From contig JAKSAU010001097.1 in the NCBI GenBank assembly GCA_022361535.1, forward strand, positions 1 through 37,462: a stretch of 37,462 bases of DNA, read 5' to 3'. The notes under the pieces were generated by a model that was not told where the DNA came from, did not search any database, and was given only the letters and a program-made list of their open reading frames with translations. Source of the DNA: Desulfobacterales bacterium. Its GTDB lineage: Bacteria; Desulfobacterota; Desulfobacteria; Desulfobacterales; Desulfobacteraceae. The translations under genes and the position numbers were made by a program. This document shows positions 26,626 to 33,625 of this stretch, one piece after another. The number at the start of each line of letters is the position of its first letter. Positions within the stretch are counted from its first letter, which is position 1.

Positions 26626-26787
26626 TTATTTGCCTGGTTTTTTCTTTTTGCGGCAAACCCCGCACCTGTCGTCAGAGCAAAATTCACAGGAAAAGCAGTC
26701 TTTGCAGGGGTGCTTTTTGGTGCAGTCTTTTTTTGTATCCGGGACATAGACTTTTCCGGGCAGTCCAGGTACTTTGACAAAAGCCAT
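26626..26787 (-). CDS. 53-aa seven-cysteine protein, function unknown
   Basis: A short open frame that looks real. It opens with ATG at 26787-26785 behind a strong ribosome-binding site (GGAGGAGAT directly upstream) and ends TAA at 26628-26626. The product starts MAFVKVPGLPGKVYVP, an ordered-looking segment. The second half has seven cysteines: Cys22, 28, 31, 34, 37, 42 and 45, spaced CxxCxxCxxCxxxxCxxC. It closes with a lysine-rich tail. The spacing suggests a metal site (Fe-S or zinc), but it is not a standard ferredoxin pattern and I do not recognise a family. It stands alone between the proline-racemase-type gene (convergent) and the Cys-rich DUF3795 gene (divergent). Frames on the other strand and phases here lack such features. 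Confidence 0.65.
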   Translation of the reverse strand: MAFVKVPGLPGKVYVPDTKKDCTKKHPCKDCFSCEFCSDDRCGVCRKKKKPGK

Positions 26788-26933
26788 ATCTCCTCCGGGA
26801 AATGGTGTTGGCGTCCTTTAAACATAATACCTGTTTTGTTTATCGCCAGTAGACTGAATAAAGAGTTTTTTAAATAATAAAAGTGAACATAGGATAATGG
26901 CTCCGGTTATATAAGGATAGAAGAAGACGAATC

Positions 26934-27266
26934 ATGACAAATACAGAATCTTATTGCGGACTGGATTGTGAAGCCTGTGATGCGTTTGTCGCCACCAAAA
27001 CGTGTGACAACCAACTCATGGCCCAGGTGGCTCAGCGCTGGTCAAAGCTGTATGACATGAAAATTGAAGCCAGGGATGTGTATTGCAAGGGGTGCAAGTC
27101 TTTGGGCACACAGGGCATTTATTGCCAGTCCATGTGCCGGATTAAGCCCTGCTGCCGTGATAAGGGTTTGGATACCTGCGCACCCTGTTCTGAATTTCCA
27201 TGTGCTGATTTAAAAAAGGTGTTTGACTTCTGTCCTGAGGCGAAGAAACGGTTGATGAAAAATTAA
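26934..27266 (+). CDS. DUF3795 cysteine-rich protein
   Basis: A 110-aa cytoplasmic protein of the DUF3795 type, which is frequent in strict anaerobes and archaea and has no established function. It begins with the family opening YCGLDCEACDAF (Cys8, 12, 15) and has 14 cysteines overall, including CKGC (51-54), CRIKPCC (68-74) and CAPC (82-85). Metal binding is likely but unproven. The ATG has no strong Shine-Dalgarno sequence. The stop overlaps the stop of the convergent DUF1178 gene by 4 bp (27263-27266). The upstream 146 nt separate it from the divergent seven-cysteine protein gene and contain a plausible AT-rich promoter region without a clear match. Confidence 0.8.
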   Translation: MTNTESYCGLDCEACDAFVATKTCDNQLMAQVAQRWSKLYDMKIEARDVYCKGCKSLGTQGIYCQSMCRIKPCCRDKGLDTCAPCSEFPCADLKKVFDFCPEAKKRLMKN

Positions 27267-27709
27267 TTGAGGTCTTCGTTCCCCTCTTTTTTAACAGGGA
27301 CCTTGAAAACAGGCACCCCTTCTTTTTCCAGGTTCTTTTCCTCCTCTTTGGTGGTGGTGCCCCGGATATTTCGGAATTCTTTTGCTCCGTAATGCATTTC
27401 TAAAGCTTCCTTGGCAAAGGACGAACCTACATTCTCATAGTTTTTTTCAACGAAATCCGCCACTTTTTCGGTAAACTCGGCCAGAGCTTCCTGGGTGGCC
27501 TGCATGGCCATATTTTGACGAGTCTGGGGAGAATTAGACGAGGATGAGGTTTTAATGGCCACGGCAGAAAGTTTGGGTTCAACCGAAAACGTGTCGCATA
27601 CCGGACATTGAAGCAATCCTTCCTCCTGCTGGCGGTCCAGGTCTGCCCGGTCTTCAAACCAGCCTTCAAAGGTATGCCCGTTTATACATTCTAAATCAAA
27701 TACAATCAT
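27263..27709 (-). CDS. DUF1178 family protein
   Basis: A 148-aa protein with the recognisable DUF1178 N-terminus: MIVFDLECINGHTFEGWF, then a CPVC pair (Cys35, Cys38) that with Cys8 could form a small zinc ribbon. The middle is a Ser-rich linker. The C-terminal part has the conserved VGSSFAKEALEMHYG-like segment and ends with an acidic and lysine-rich tail. The function of the family is unknown; regulatory or nucleic-acid-related roles have been guessed because of the zinc-ribbon look. It is convergent with DUF3795 and about 75 nt downstream (on the minus strand) of nothing obvious; the radical SAM gene ends 75 nt on its upstream side. It may be transcribed with that gene. Confidence 0.82.
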   Translation of the reverse strand: MIVFDLECINGHTFEGWFEDRADLDRQQEEGLLQCPVCDTFSVEPKLSAVAIKTSSSSNSPQTRQNMAMQATQEALAEFTEKVADFVEKNYENVGSSFAKEALEMHYGAKEFRNIRGTTTKEEEKNLEKEGVPVFKVPVKKEGNEDLN

Positions 27710-27784
27710 TTGTTACACATGCCCAAAACTTACGGCGTTTTTATTTCTGCCAAATCCATTGTTAACAAGTATAGCGGATATACG

Positions 27785-29134
27785 TTATTTTTGCATCTTT
27801 TTCAATTCGGAAATACGTTCCAGGTCGCCCTGTGAGCGGACACAGGGAAAGAGGCTGTTATTGGTAAGTCCCGGATGAGCTGTGATATCAAGCCTGGCAT
27901 TTTTAACGGCTTGTTCCCACATGGGCGTATGGGGAATAGGGGTGTAATAGGCGAGCACCGGAAGAATGCCCGTGGACTTTACCAAATTGATTGAGGTTTC
28001 AACATCGTCCAGGTCCTGGCCTGGAAGACCGCAAAGCAAGTATGCACCAAGCTGGTCCCGGGTAAATCCTGCCTGTTTGAGGCATGCCACGGCAGAGTAG
28101 AATTCATTTTCCCTGACTTTGAAATCATGGTGGCGGTCCGTTGAGAAGTTCGTGGTTTCAAGGCCCAGCCGAACAGCTTTGAATCCCGCCTTGAACATCA
28201 GGTTTGCGGCTTTGGGTGTGATCTCCCTTATGTGAAGGGCATTGGGGGTGTGGAAATTGATATCAAGACCCTGGTCAATGACACGTTCCAAGACTGGAAA
28301 TGCGTATTTTTCAGGATTGACCAGAAGGGCGTCATCATAAAATGCAAAATTTTTAACACCATATGTTTTATACCAGTGTTCAATCTCTTTGAACACATTG
28401 TCTGGTGAGCGCCGCCGTAAACGGGGTTCCAGAAAAGATGAGGCACAATACTCGCAGGAGAAAGGACATCCCCTTGAGGTAAGAATCGGCGCATACGCAA
28501 TAGTATTTTGAAGATCCAATGCCGGAAACGGATAGGTGTCCAGATTTTCCGGGTCCGGCATTTTTTCCAGGGTGAACCCTGTATATTTTTTGACAAGTGC
28601 TGGCAGTTGGGTCTCCCCCGGACCTGTTACCACCTGGTCGGCCCCGGAAGACTTAAGTGCATGTTCCGTGCAAAGGCTTGCATAGATGCCGCCCAGGATA
28701 ACCGGCACCCCCGGCATGATCTGTTTTAGCATCTCAATGGTCTCTGCCACACCTGACGCCCAATAGGTCATCAAAGAGGTGACCAGGATCATATCAGGCC
28801 TTTCCATTTTTTGAAGGTCGTCTTCAATCAACTCCTTTGGGGTTCCATACCTGCAGAAGGCCTTTGTTTCACCTTTAAGGTGGGCTGCCATTTCATCAGG
28901 GAACGGGATGGGCGTCTTCTCAAAAGGGCCACGGCCGTCCCACAAGGTTTTTCCTGGCTGGTACTGTTTTGGATGGAACCGGTTCATGCAATCCAGGAAC
29001 GAGACCTTAATGTGGTTTTGTCTCAATATGGCAGCCATGGAGAGCAGGCCCAATGGCCTGGCCCAGAAATCAAACGCTGCAAAATCGTGGATCCAGGGAT
29101 TAACGCAGAGGATATGGGGATGATCAGTCTTCAA
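27785..29134 (-). CDS. B12-binding domain radical SAM protein
   Basis: A 449-aa enzyme of the cobalamin-binding radical SAM class. Residues about 1-190 resemble a B12-binding Rossmann domain (opening ILCVNPW; VPVILGGIYASL near 143-154; SGADQVVTGPGE). The radical SAM core follows with the 4Fe-4S motif CPFSCEYC (Cys223, Cys227, Cys230) and a GLETTN motif. Class members methylate, cyclise or rearrange unactivated carbons; the substrate is not predictable here. The start is TTG (29134-29132), overlapping the end of the siroheme-decarboxylase-type gene by 11 bp; a stop lies just upstream in frame, so the start cannot move further. The overlap implies co-expression. AhbC and AhbD of the alternative heme pathway are radical SAM proteins but lack a B12 domain, so this is not simply one of them. 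Confidence 0.82.
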   Translation of the reverse strand: MKTDHPHILCVNPWIHDFAAFDFWARPLGLLSMAAILRQNHIKVSFLDCMNRFHPKQYQPGKTLWDGRGPFEKTPIPFPDEMAAHLKGETKAFCRYGTPKELIEDDLQKMERPDMILVTSLMTYWASGVAETIEMLKQIMPGVPVILGGIYASLCTEHALKSSGADQVVTGPGETQLPALVKKYTGFTLEKMPDPENLDTYPFPALDLQNTIAYAPILTSRGCPFSCEYCASSFLEPRLRRRSPDNVFKEIEHWYKTYGVKNFAFYDDALLVNPEKYAFPVLERVIDQGLDINFHTPNALHIREITPKAANLMFKAGFKAVRLGLETTNFSTDRHHDFKVRENEFYSAVACLKQAGFTRDQLGAYLLCGLPGQDLDDVETSINLVKSTGILPVLAYYTPIPHTPMWEQAVKNARLDITAHPGLTNNSLFPCVRSQGDLERISELKKMQK

Positions 29135-29600
29135 AATACTTCATAGAGGTTTTTTTCAGCTCCTGGCGGGAAAAAAGCAGGTGGTAATCCTTTTCTTTGG
29201 CTGCTTTTGAGATTCTGTCCACAATTGCGTAACAGTCCTCTTCAGTTGCACCGTGGACCATTGTGTAAAGGTTTTTATCCCATCCGGGAGCTGGGTTTCT
29301 TCGGTAGCAGTGGGTGACTTCTCTGAAAGATGCCATGATCTTTCCGACTTCTTCAACCCGTTCTTCAGGCACTTTCCATGCTACCATGGCATTGGCTTTA
29401 TACCCTGATTTCTGATGTTTGAGTGTGGCACCAAAGCGTCTGATCATGTTCCGGTCATTCAGGCTGGATAAAACTTCTAAAAACTCATCTTCTGTAATCC
29501 CTATTTTTTCAGCCATGTCCTTAAAGGGCCGTTTAGTTACCGGGATATCGGTCTGCAGCATCGAGATGATCTTTTTTTCCAAGTCTGTAAGGTTGGTCAT
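29124..29600 (-). CDS. siroheme decarboxylase subunit (AhbA/AhbB, Lrp/AsnC-like)
   Basis: A 158-aa protein with the Lrp/AsnC-like helix-turn-helix plus ligand-domain fold of the AhbA/AhbB/NirDLGH siroheme decarboxylases. These remove two acetate carboxyls from siroheme in the sulfate-reducer and archaeal route to heme, and in heme d1 synthesis. Features are the N-terminal wHTH (FKDMAEKIGITEDEFLEVL) and MIRRFGATLKHQKSGYKANA at about 52-71. The family hallmarks VTHCYRRNP (about 94-102) and NLYTMVHG (about 109-116) follow. These motifs separate it from ordinary Lrp regulators. Which of AhbA or AhbB it is, and where its partner lies, cannot be told; no second subunit is in the window. The overlap with the downstream radical SAM gene suggests a shared substrate or pathway. 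Confidence 0.83.
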   Translation of the reverse strand: MTNLTDLEKKIISMLQTDIPVTKRPFKDMAEKIGITEDEFLEVLSSLNDRNMIRRFGATLKHQKSGYKANAMVAWKVPEERVEEVGKIMASFREVTHCYRRNPAPGWDKNLYTMVHGATEEDCYAIVDRISKAAKEKDYHLLFSRQELKKTSMKYFED

Positions 29601-29711
29601 ATAAATTTCTTTTTTATCGTTAAGGGCTTAAATTAAATCTGACCTGATAATGTGACTTATTTAAACATGAATTGTCAATAAATAGTTTGCAGTGAAACAG
29701 GGTGACAATTT

Positions 29712-29764
29712 CCCTGTTTTCTCCCAAAAACACCTGATACCGTCTTCTTGGAGCAAACGAGCCT
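29712..29764 (-). repeat. palindromic intergenic element, copy 3 (compact)
   Basis: The right arm CTTCTTGGAGCAAACGAGCC (29745-29764) pairs imperfectly with CCTGTTTTCTCCCAAAAA (29713-29730). CACCTGATACCGT remains as loop, so the inner stem of the other copies seems deleted. The sequence after 29764 (TATGTACCAAACC) parallels the right flank of copy 2. It lies in the 220-bp spacer between the siroheme-decarboxylase gene and the PAS protein gene; nothing else is evident there apart from a small AAACAGGG...CCCTGTTT hairpin (about 29695-29719). Confidence 0.55.
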
Positions 29765-29820
29765 ATGTACCAAACCTTAGCGCATTAGTCTCATGCAATA
29801 CTATGGGTAGGATCACGGAA

Positions 29821-31011
29821 TTATTTTTTTAGATCCAGTTCGTCAAACCAGGGCTGATCACCATACATTTTTTTTGAGCAGTCAGGACAGATACTGTGGC
29901 TGAACAATGCCTGGGAGTGGGATTCAATATAGGTTTCGATTTGCCGCCAATACCCTTTATCGTCCCGGATTTTTTTACAGGACGAACAAATGGGCAGCAT
30001 GCCGCTCAATGTTTTGATTTGTGTCAGGGCAGATTCGAGTTCGCTGATCAGGCGGCTTTTTTCGGCTTCCGCCTGTTTGCGGTCAGTGATATCGAAAATA
30101 GCGCCAATCAGTCCTTGGACCTGTCCGGATTCATCTGAATAGGTGGAGTTGTAACACACTACATCTCTGGGAGAATCGGTTTGAGTTTTGATGACGGTTT
30201 CATATATCTGCCTGCCGGGTGAGCCAAATAAGTCAGAATCTTTTTTATCGAAAAATTCGGCCTTTTCTATGGGGCAGATATCGTAAGCGGTTTTACCGAT
30301 AATACTATCTCTGGATCTGTTGAGCAGGTCTTCAAATGCCTTGTTGCATCCAAGATATTTGCCTTCGGTATCTTTAAAGAAGACCGGGTTCGGCATGGTT
30401 TCAAGGAGAATCGACAAAAAATCCTTTTGCTTTTTTATACGGGTATTCTGGCGGACCAAAGCCGTTTCATAGCTGTTTCTCGTGGCCTCGTATGTCCAGG
30501 CCATGATGCTGATAAGGGTATAGGTGACAATAAAGCGCAAGATCAGGTGATTTTCATAAACATGAGTATTTAGAAGATCCGGCTTGAGCATCAGGACAAC
30601 CACGGCTGCCGTAAATGTGAACAGCAGGAGCGTGGCAGTGATAATATCCAGAAACATGTAATAGAGCATAGGGATAAGAAAGATCCAAAACACGTTGTTT
30701 GGTGCTCCTGTTCCTATGGCGATGATCAGCAAAAATAAAAGGCTTAAACTAACAGCGCCAGAGATATATACGGCACGGCTCCAGCCTTTTTTGATCCCGA
30801 AAAGAGCGCAAGCCAGAACGCCGATAATGGAAAGGCCGAAATAGAAACCGGTCCATTCGCCGTTAGTGGCGTATATGCCGCACAAAATCGCTACAACCGG
30901 CATGCTGATGAGCGCAATTATATTGAGCATACGTGCCCTGCGCTGCTCAGTTCGAAAACGAAGGTGTTGTTCTCCCTTGCGTGTTTCTTTGTATTCCGAA
31001 GTGTGATTCAA
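29821..31011 (-). CDS. membrane PAS-domain protein with C-terminal CxxC...CxxC tail
   Basis: A 396-aa predicted inner-membrane sensor. About six transmembrane helices (residues 29-175) are followed by a short linker helix, one PAS domain (about 203-312, ending in FDITDRKQAEAEKSRL) and a coiled coil (about 313-335). A compact tail starts LPICSSCKKIRDDKGYW (Cys342, Cys345) and ends SHSICPDC (Cys375, Cys378). No histidine kinase, GGDEF, EAL, HD or HTH output is present. The same kind of tail, as I recall it, closes many delta-proteobacterial PAS proteins, and it looks like a zinc-binding domain. The ATG overlaps the stop of the upstream methyltransferase gene as ATGA. It may act by binding a partner; ligand and partner are unknown. 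Confidence 0.8.
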   Translation of the reverse strand: MNHTSEYKETRKGEQHLRFRTEQRRARMLNIIALISMPVVAILCGIYATNGEWTGFYFGLSIIGVLACALFGIKKGWSRAVYISGAVSLSLLFLLIIAIGTGAPNNVFWIFLIPMLYYMFLDIITATLLLFTFTAAVVVLMLKPDLLNTHVYENHLILRFIVTYTLISIMAWTYEATRNSYETALVRQNTRIKKQKDFLSILLETMPNPVFFKDTEGKYLGCNKAFEDLLNRSRDSIIGKTAYDICPIEKAEFFDKKDSDLFGSPGRQIYETVIKTQTDSPRDVVCYNSTYSDESGQVQGLIGAIFDITDRKQAEAEKSRLISELESALTQIKTLSGMLPICSSCKKIRDDKGYWRQIETYIESHSQALFSHSICPDCSKKMYGDQPWFDELDLKK

Positions 31012-31616
31012 ACCGCTCTTTTCCGCATCAGGCAGTGCCAGCTTGGTGCAGGCTTTTCACGTTCTGAATCAAAATAGGCAGCAGTCAAGGATCGTATTTC
31101 AAACCAAGGTTCCACGGCTTGGGCAATATCTAAAGCAGATCGCATGGGTGGCCCTTCCTCTCTTGGAGGGGCATCCGTACTTCCTAAAAAACTTAGCCAC
31201 AAGCCATTGGGAGCCATGTGGTCATGTGCGTTTTGGGCGAAGAGGGATCGTTCTTTTGGGTCATCAAAAGAATGAAAACATCCCCGGTCGAAAACAAATG
31301 AGAAATTATTGGGTTCTATTTTTTCAGATAAAAAATCCTTTACGGTAAAAAGAATCTCAACACCTGCAGCCGATGCTTTTTCCTTTGCTTTTTCAATTGC
31401 CGGGGGGGAAAAATCCGCACCAGTGACCTCAAAGCCCTGGGTGGTAAGCCAAATGGCATTAGACCCGGTACCGCAGCCCAGATCAAGTGCCCTGCATGGC
31501 TTTATGGGATAGGTCTTAACCCAGTTTTTGAGGTTATTGTCAGGCCGGTTTAGTTCCCAAGGAGTAACTCCGGTTTCGTACATCTGGGTAAAACGGTCAC
31601 TTTTAGATTCTGACAT
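31008..31616 (-). CDS. class I SAM-dependent methyltransferase
   Basis: A 202-aa methyltransferase, cytoplasmic. The N-terminus (DRFTQMYETGVTPWELNRPD) resembles the thiopurine-methyltransferase/tellurite-resistance (TehB-like) group. Motif I is ALDLGCGTGSNAIWL (43-57), followed by GADFSPPAIEKAK and FDRGCFHSF (motif IV region). The substrate is not predictable: small thiols, metalloids or metabolites are all possible in this group. The ATG at 31616 is chosen over TTG at 31649 because GAGG stands 5 nt before it. Its stop overlaps the start of the PAS membrane protein gene as ATGA, so translation of the two is coupled. Confidence 0.82.
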   Translation of the reverse strand: MSESKSDRFTQMYETGVTPWELNRPDNNLKNWVKTYPIKPCRALDLGCGTGSNAIWLTTQGFEVTGADFSPPAIEKAKEKASAAGVEILFTVKDFLSEKIEPNNFSFVFDRGCFHSFDDPKERSLFAQNAHDHMAPNGLWLSFLGSTDAPPREEGPPMRSALDIAQAVEPWFEIRSLTAAYFDSEREKPAPSWHCLMRKRAV

Positions 31617-31793
31617 GGTCACCTCAATAGTTCTGCGTTGGCGTAACAATTTATAATCATATCACAATATTTACACGAGAAAAGTCAAAATTCACGGTAA
31701 GGGCAGTAGTAGCACATTAAGTTTTTGAAACTATTTTTGGCTTGTTCCAAAAAACGGCTTTCGTATGAAAACTGATTTTTAGACTAGGAAGGC

Positions 31794-31828
31794 TTAAGGC
31801 GCCTGTACGATAACGCTCGGCGCCTTAA
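31794..31828 (-). terminator. strong hairpin between mtnA and the methyltransferase gene
   Basis: TTAAGGCGCC (31794-31803) and GGCGCCTTAA (31819-31828) form a perfect 10-bp stem with a 15-nt loop, about 10-45 nt after the mtnA stop on the minus strand. There is no T-run after it on that strand; on the plus strand it is followed by a T-rich stretch (31836-31851) but no plus-strand gene lies upstream. It could be a terminator or a processing hairpin for mtnA mRNA. Upstream, GGCTTGTTCCAAAAAACGGC (31738-31757) resembles one arm of the palindromic repeat family. Confidence 0.4.
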
Positions 31829-31838
31829 ACAAGAGTTT

Positions 31839-32948
31839 TTATTTTATTTTTTTATCAGGGAACAGTCCCATAATCGCAGGCTCAGATGCATCGCAAATAC
31901 CCCGTTCGGTAATAAATCGGGTTACCAGTCGTGCCGGGGTTACATCAAAAGCATGGTTTGCTGCAGGGCTGTCTGATGGGGGAACCAAAACGCTTTGAAT
32001 CTTTCCGTCACATAACCCCTGGACATAACGGATTTCGTCCGGATTCCGTTCTTCTATGGGGATATCCTTGATTCCATCCGTGATTTGCCAGTCAAAGGTG
32101 GATGAGGGCAGGGCCACATAAAAGGGTATATTGTTATCTTTTGCTGCCAGCGCCTTAAGATACGTCCCGATTTTGTTGGCCACATCTCCTGCCCGTGTGG
32201 TCCTGTCCGTTCCGACAATAACCAGGTCAACCATGCCGTGCTGCATAAGATGGCCGCCCGCATTGTCCGTAATGACGGTATGTTTGATACCGTGTTTGCC
32301 AAGCTCCCAGGCTGTAAGGCGTGATCCCTGGTTTAAGGGCCTGGTTTCATCCACCCAGACATGAATGTCGATACCTGCGTCAAAAGCCGTGTACATGGGG
32401 GCTGTAGCTGTTCCGTACTCTATGCAGGCAAGCCACCCGGCATTGCAATGTGTGAGAATGTTAACGGGAGCCCCGTTTTTGCGTTCTGAAATTTCCCGGA
32501 TGATTGAAAGACCGTATTCTCCGATTTTTTGACAGTTAACTGCTTCTTCTTCCACCACTTCAAGGGCCTCTTTGAGTGCAGCATCGACCCGAGCCTCATA
32601 GCCAGTTTCGTTTAAGGCAATGGCCATGACACGGTCAACCCCCCAAGCCAAGTTGGTGGCTGTGGGCCTTGCGGCTCTGAGCTCATCGCATTTTTTACGG
32701 AACCACTTGTCATCTGCGCCCTGGTTGCCTTCCTGGGTAAGAATAACATATACCCCTAAAGCGCCGCTGGCACCAATCAAAGGAGCGCCTCTGACATACA
32801 TTTCTTTAATGGCATGGATGACAGCCTCCAGGGTTGTCAGGTCTTCAACGATCAATTCATGAGGAAGAAAACGCTGGTCAATGACCTGGACCGTCCGGGT
32901 TTCATCATTAAACCAGATGGGCCTCATCTCTTTTCCATCCACGTTCAT
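31839..32948 (-). CDS. mtnA: S-methyl-5-thioribose-1-phosphate isomerase
   Basis: Isomerises 5-methylthioribose 1-phosphate to 5-methylthioribulose 1-phosphate in methionine salvage. The 369-aa protein has the aldose-ketose isomerase (eIF2B-like) fold: YVRGAPLIGASGALG near 51-65, catalytic Cys168 in NILTHCNAG and Asp248 in VGTDRTTRAGDVANKIGT. VDETRPLNQGSRLTAWEL is also typical. Length agrees with the family. The ATG has GGAGA upstream. No other mtn gene, MTA phosphorylase or fuculose-aldolase-type (DHAP shunt) gene is adjacent, so the salvage route used cannot be told here. It starts 17 nt after the DUF2959 lipoprotein stop on the same strand and may share its transcript. Confidence 0.94.
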   Translation of the reverse strand: MNVDGKEMRPIWFNDETRTVQVIDQRFLPHELIVEDLTTLEAVIHAIKEMYVRGAPLIGASGALGVYVILTQEGNQGADDKWFRKKCDELRAARPTATNLAWGVDRVMAIALNETGYEARVDAALKEALEVVEEEAVNCQKIGEYGLSIIREISERKNGAPVNILTHCNAGWLACIEYGTATAPMYTAFDAGIDIHVWVDETRPLNQGSRLTAWELGKHGIKHTVITDNAGGHLMQHGMVDLVIVGTDRTTRAGDVANKIGTYLKALAAKDNNIPFYVALPSSTFDWQITDGIKDIPIEERNPDEIRYVQGLCDGKIQSVLVPPSDSPAANHAFDVTPARLVTRFITERGICDASEPAIMGLFPDKKIK

Positions 32949-32965
32949 ATATGGTTCTCCACAGC

Positions 32966-33625
32966 TTAAAATGTTTTTATAAAATTATCCGCTTCCGAAA
33001 TGGACCGGTTCATATCAGAAATAAGGTCTGTAACCTCTTTTTCAATAGAGACCACTTCGCCACCCAAGGCACCGACTGCCCTGGCATTCAGATTATGCTT
33101 AAGATAGAGCACATAATCATTTAGCTTGGCCAATACCGGGTACATCCCCTTGGTGGACTGGTTCATCGCAGAGGAAAGTTTTTGGTATTTGGATTTGGCT
33201 TCAGCCAGGGACGCCTTGGAAGAGGATTTTAACTTGGTGTCGTTTATTTGCTTTATCTCGGTTTCCCATTCTGAAAACAGGTCTGAGGCTACGGTTTCGA
33301 CACTGGCAATCCGTTTTTCAATCTGTGCGGCACGGGATTCACAATCTTCGTAACTGGATTTGAGACGATCGTAAAATGCTTCCAGATCGCCACCTTGAAA
33401 ATTAGTGATCTCCTTGATACGGGTCAGGGCATCTTTGAACTCTTCCTGGGCTTTGGTCTGGCTGTCTTGAACATCCTCCACATTGTCTTTGAGAAGATGG
33501 CGCTTTTCTTTGCCCAGCTTTTCCATCGCCGAGTAATAGGCAGTAGAACAGCCTGTCGTCATTATCAGGGCCAGGACAGATAGTACGAGTATAATAATAC
33601 GGGTGGTTCCAAGTCTCATGGTCAT
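32966..33625 (-). CDS. DUF2959 lipoprotein
   Basis: A 219-aa DUF2959 protein of unknown function. The N-terminus is a lipoprotein signal with lipobox MTTGC (Cys26 from the first Met). Then comes a long, almost entirely alpha-helical and probably coiled-coil body rich in charged residues (about 30-215). It includes the family-typical MEKLGKEKRHLLKDNVEDVQ start and EWETEIKQI. Probably anchored to a membrane on the periplasmic side. Two starts two codons apart are possible. AGGAG stands 3 nt before the first ATG (33625) and 9 nt before the second (33619), so the second may be preferred. It is upstream of mtnA by 17 nt; no functional relation is evident. Confidence 0.8.
   Translation of the reverse strand: MTMRLGTTRIIILVLSVLALIMTTGCSTAYYSAMEKLGKEKRHLLKDNVEDVQDSQTKAQEEFKDALTRIKEITNFQGGDLEAFYDRLKSSYEDCESRAAQIEKRIASVETVASDLFSEWETEIKQINDTKLKSSSKASLAEAKSKYQKLSSAMNQSTKGMYPVLAKLNDYVLYLKHNLNARAVGALGGEVVSIEKEVTDLISDMNRSISEADNFIKTF

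Noticed and set aside
26598..26825. Minus-strand 75-codon frame in the same region as the seven-cysteine protein
   Set aside because: Different phase from the cysteine-rich frame, no good ribosome-binding site, and a composition typical of a shadow frame.
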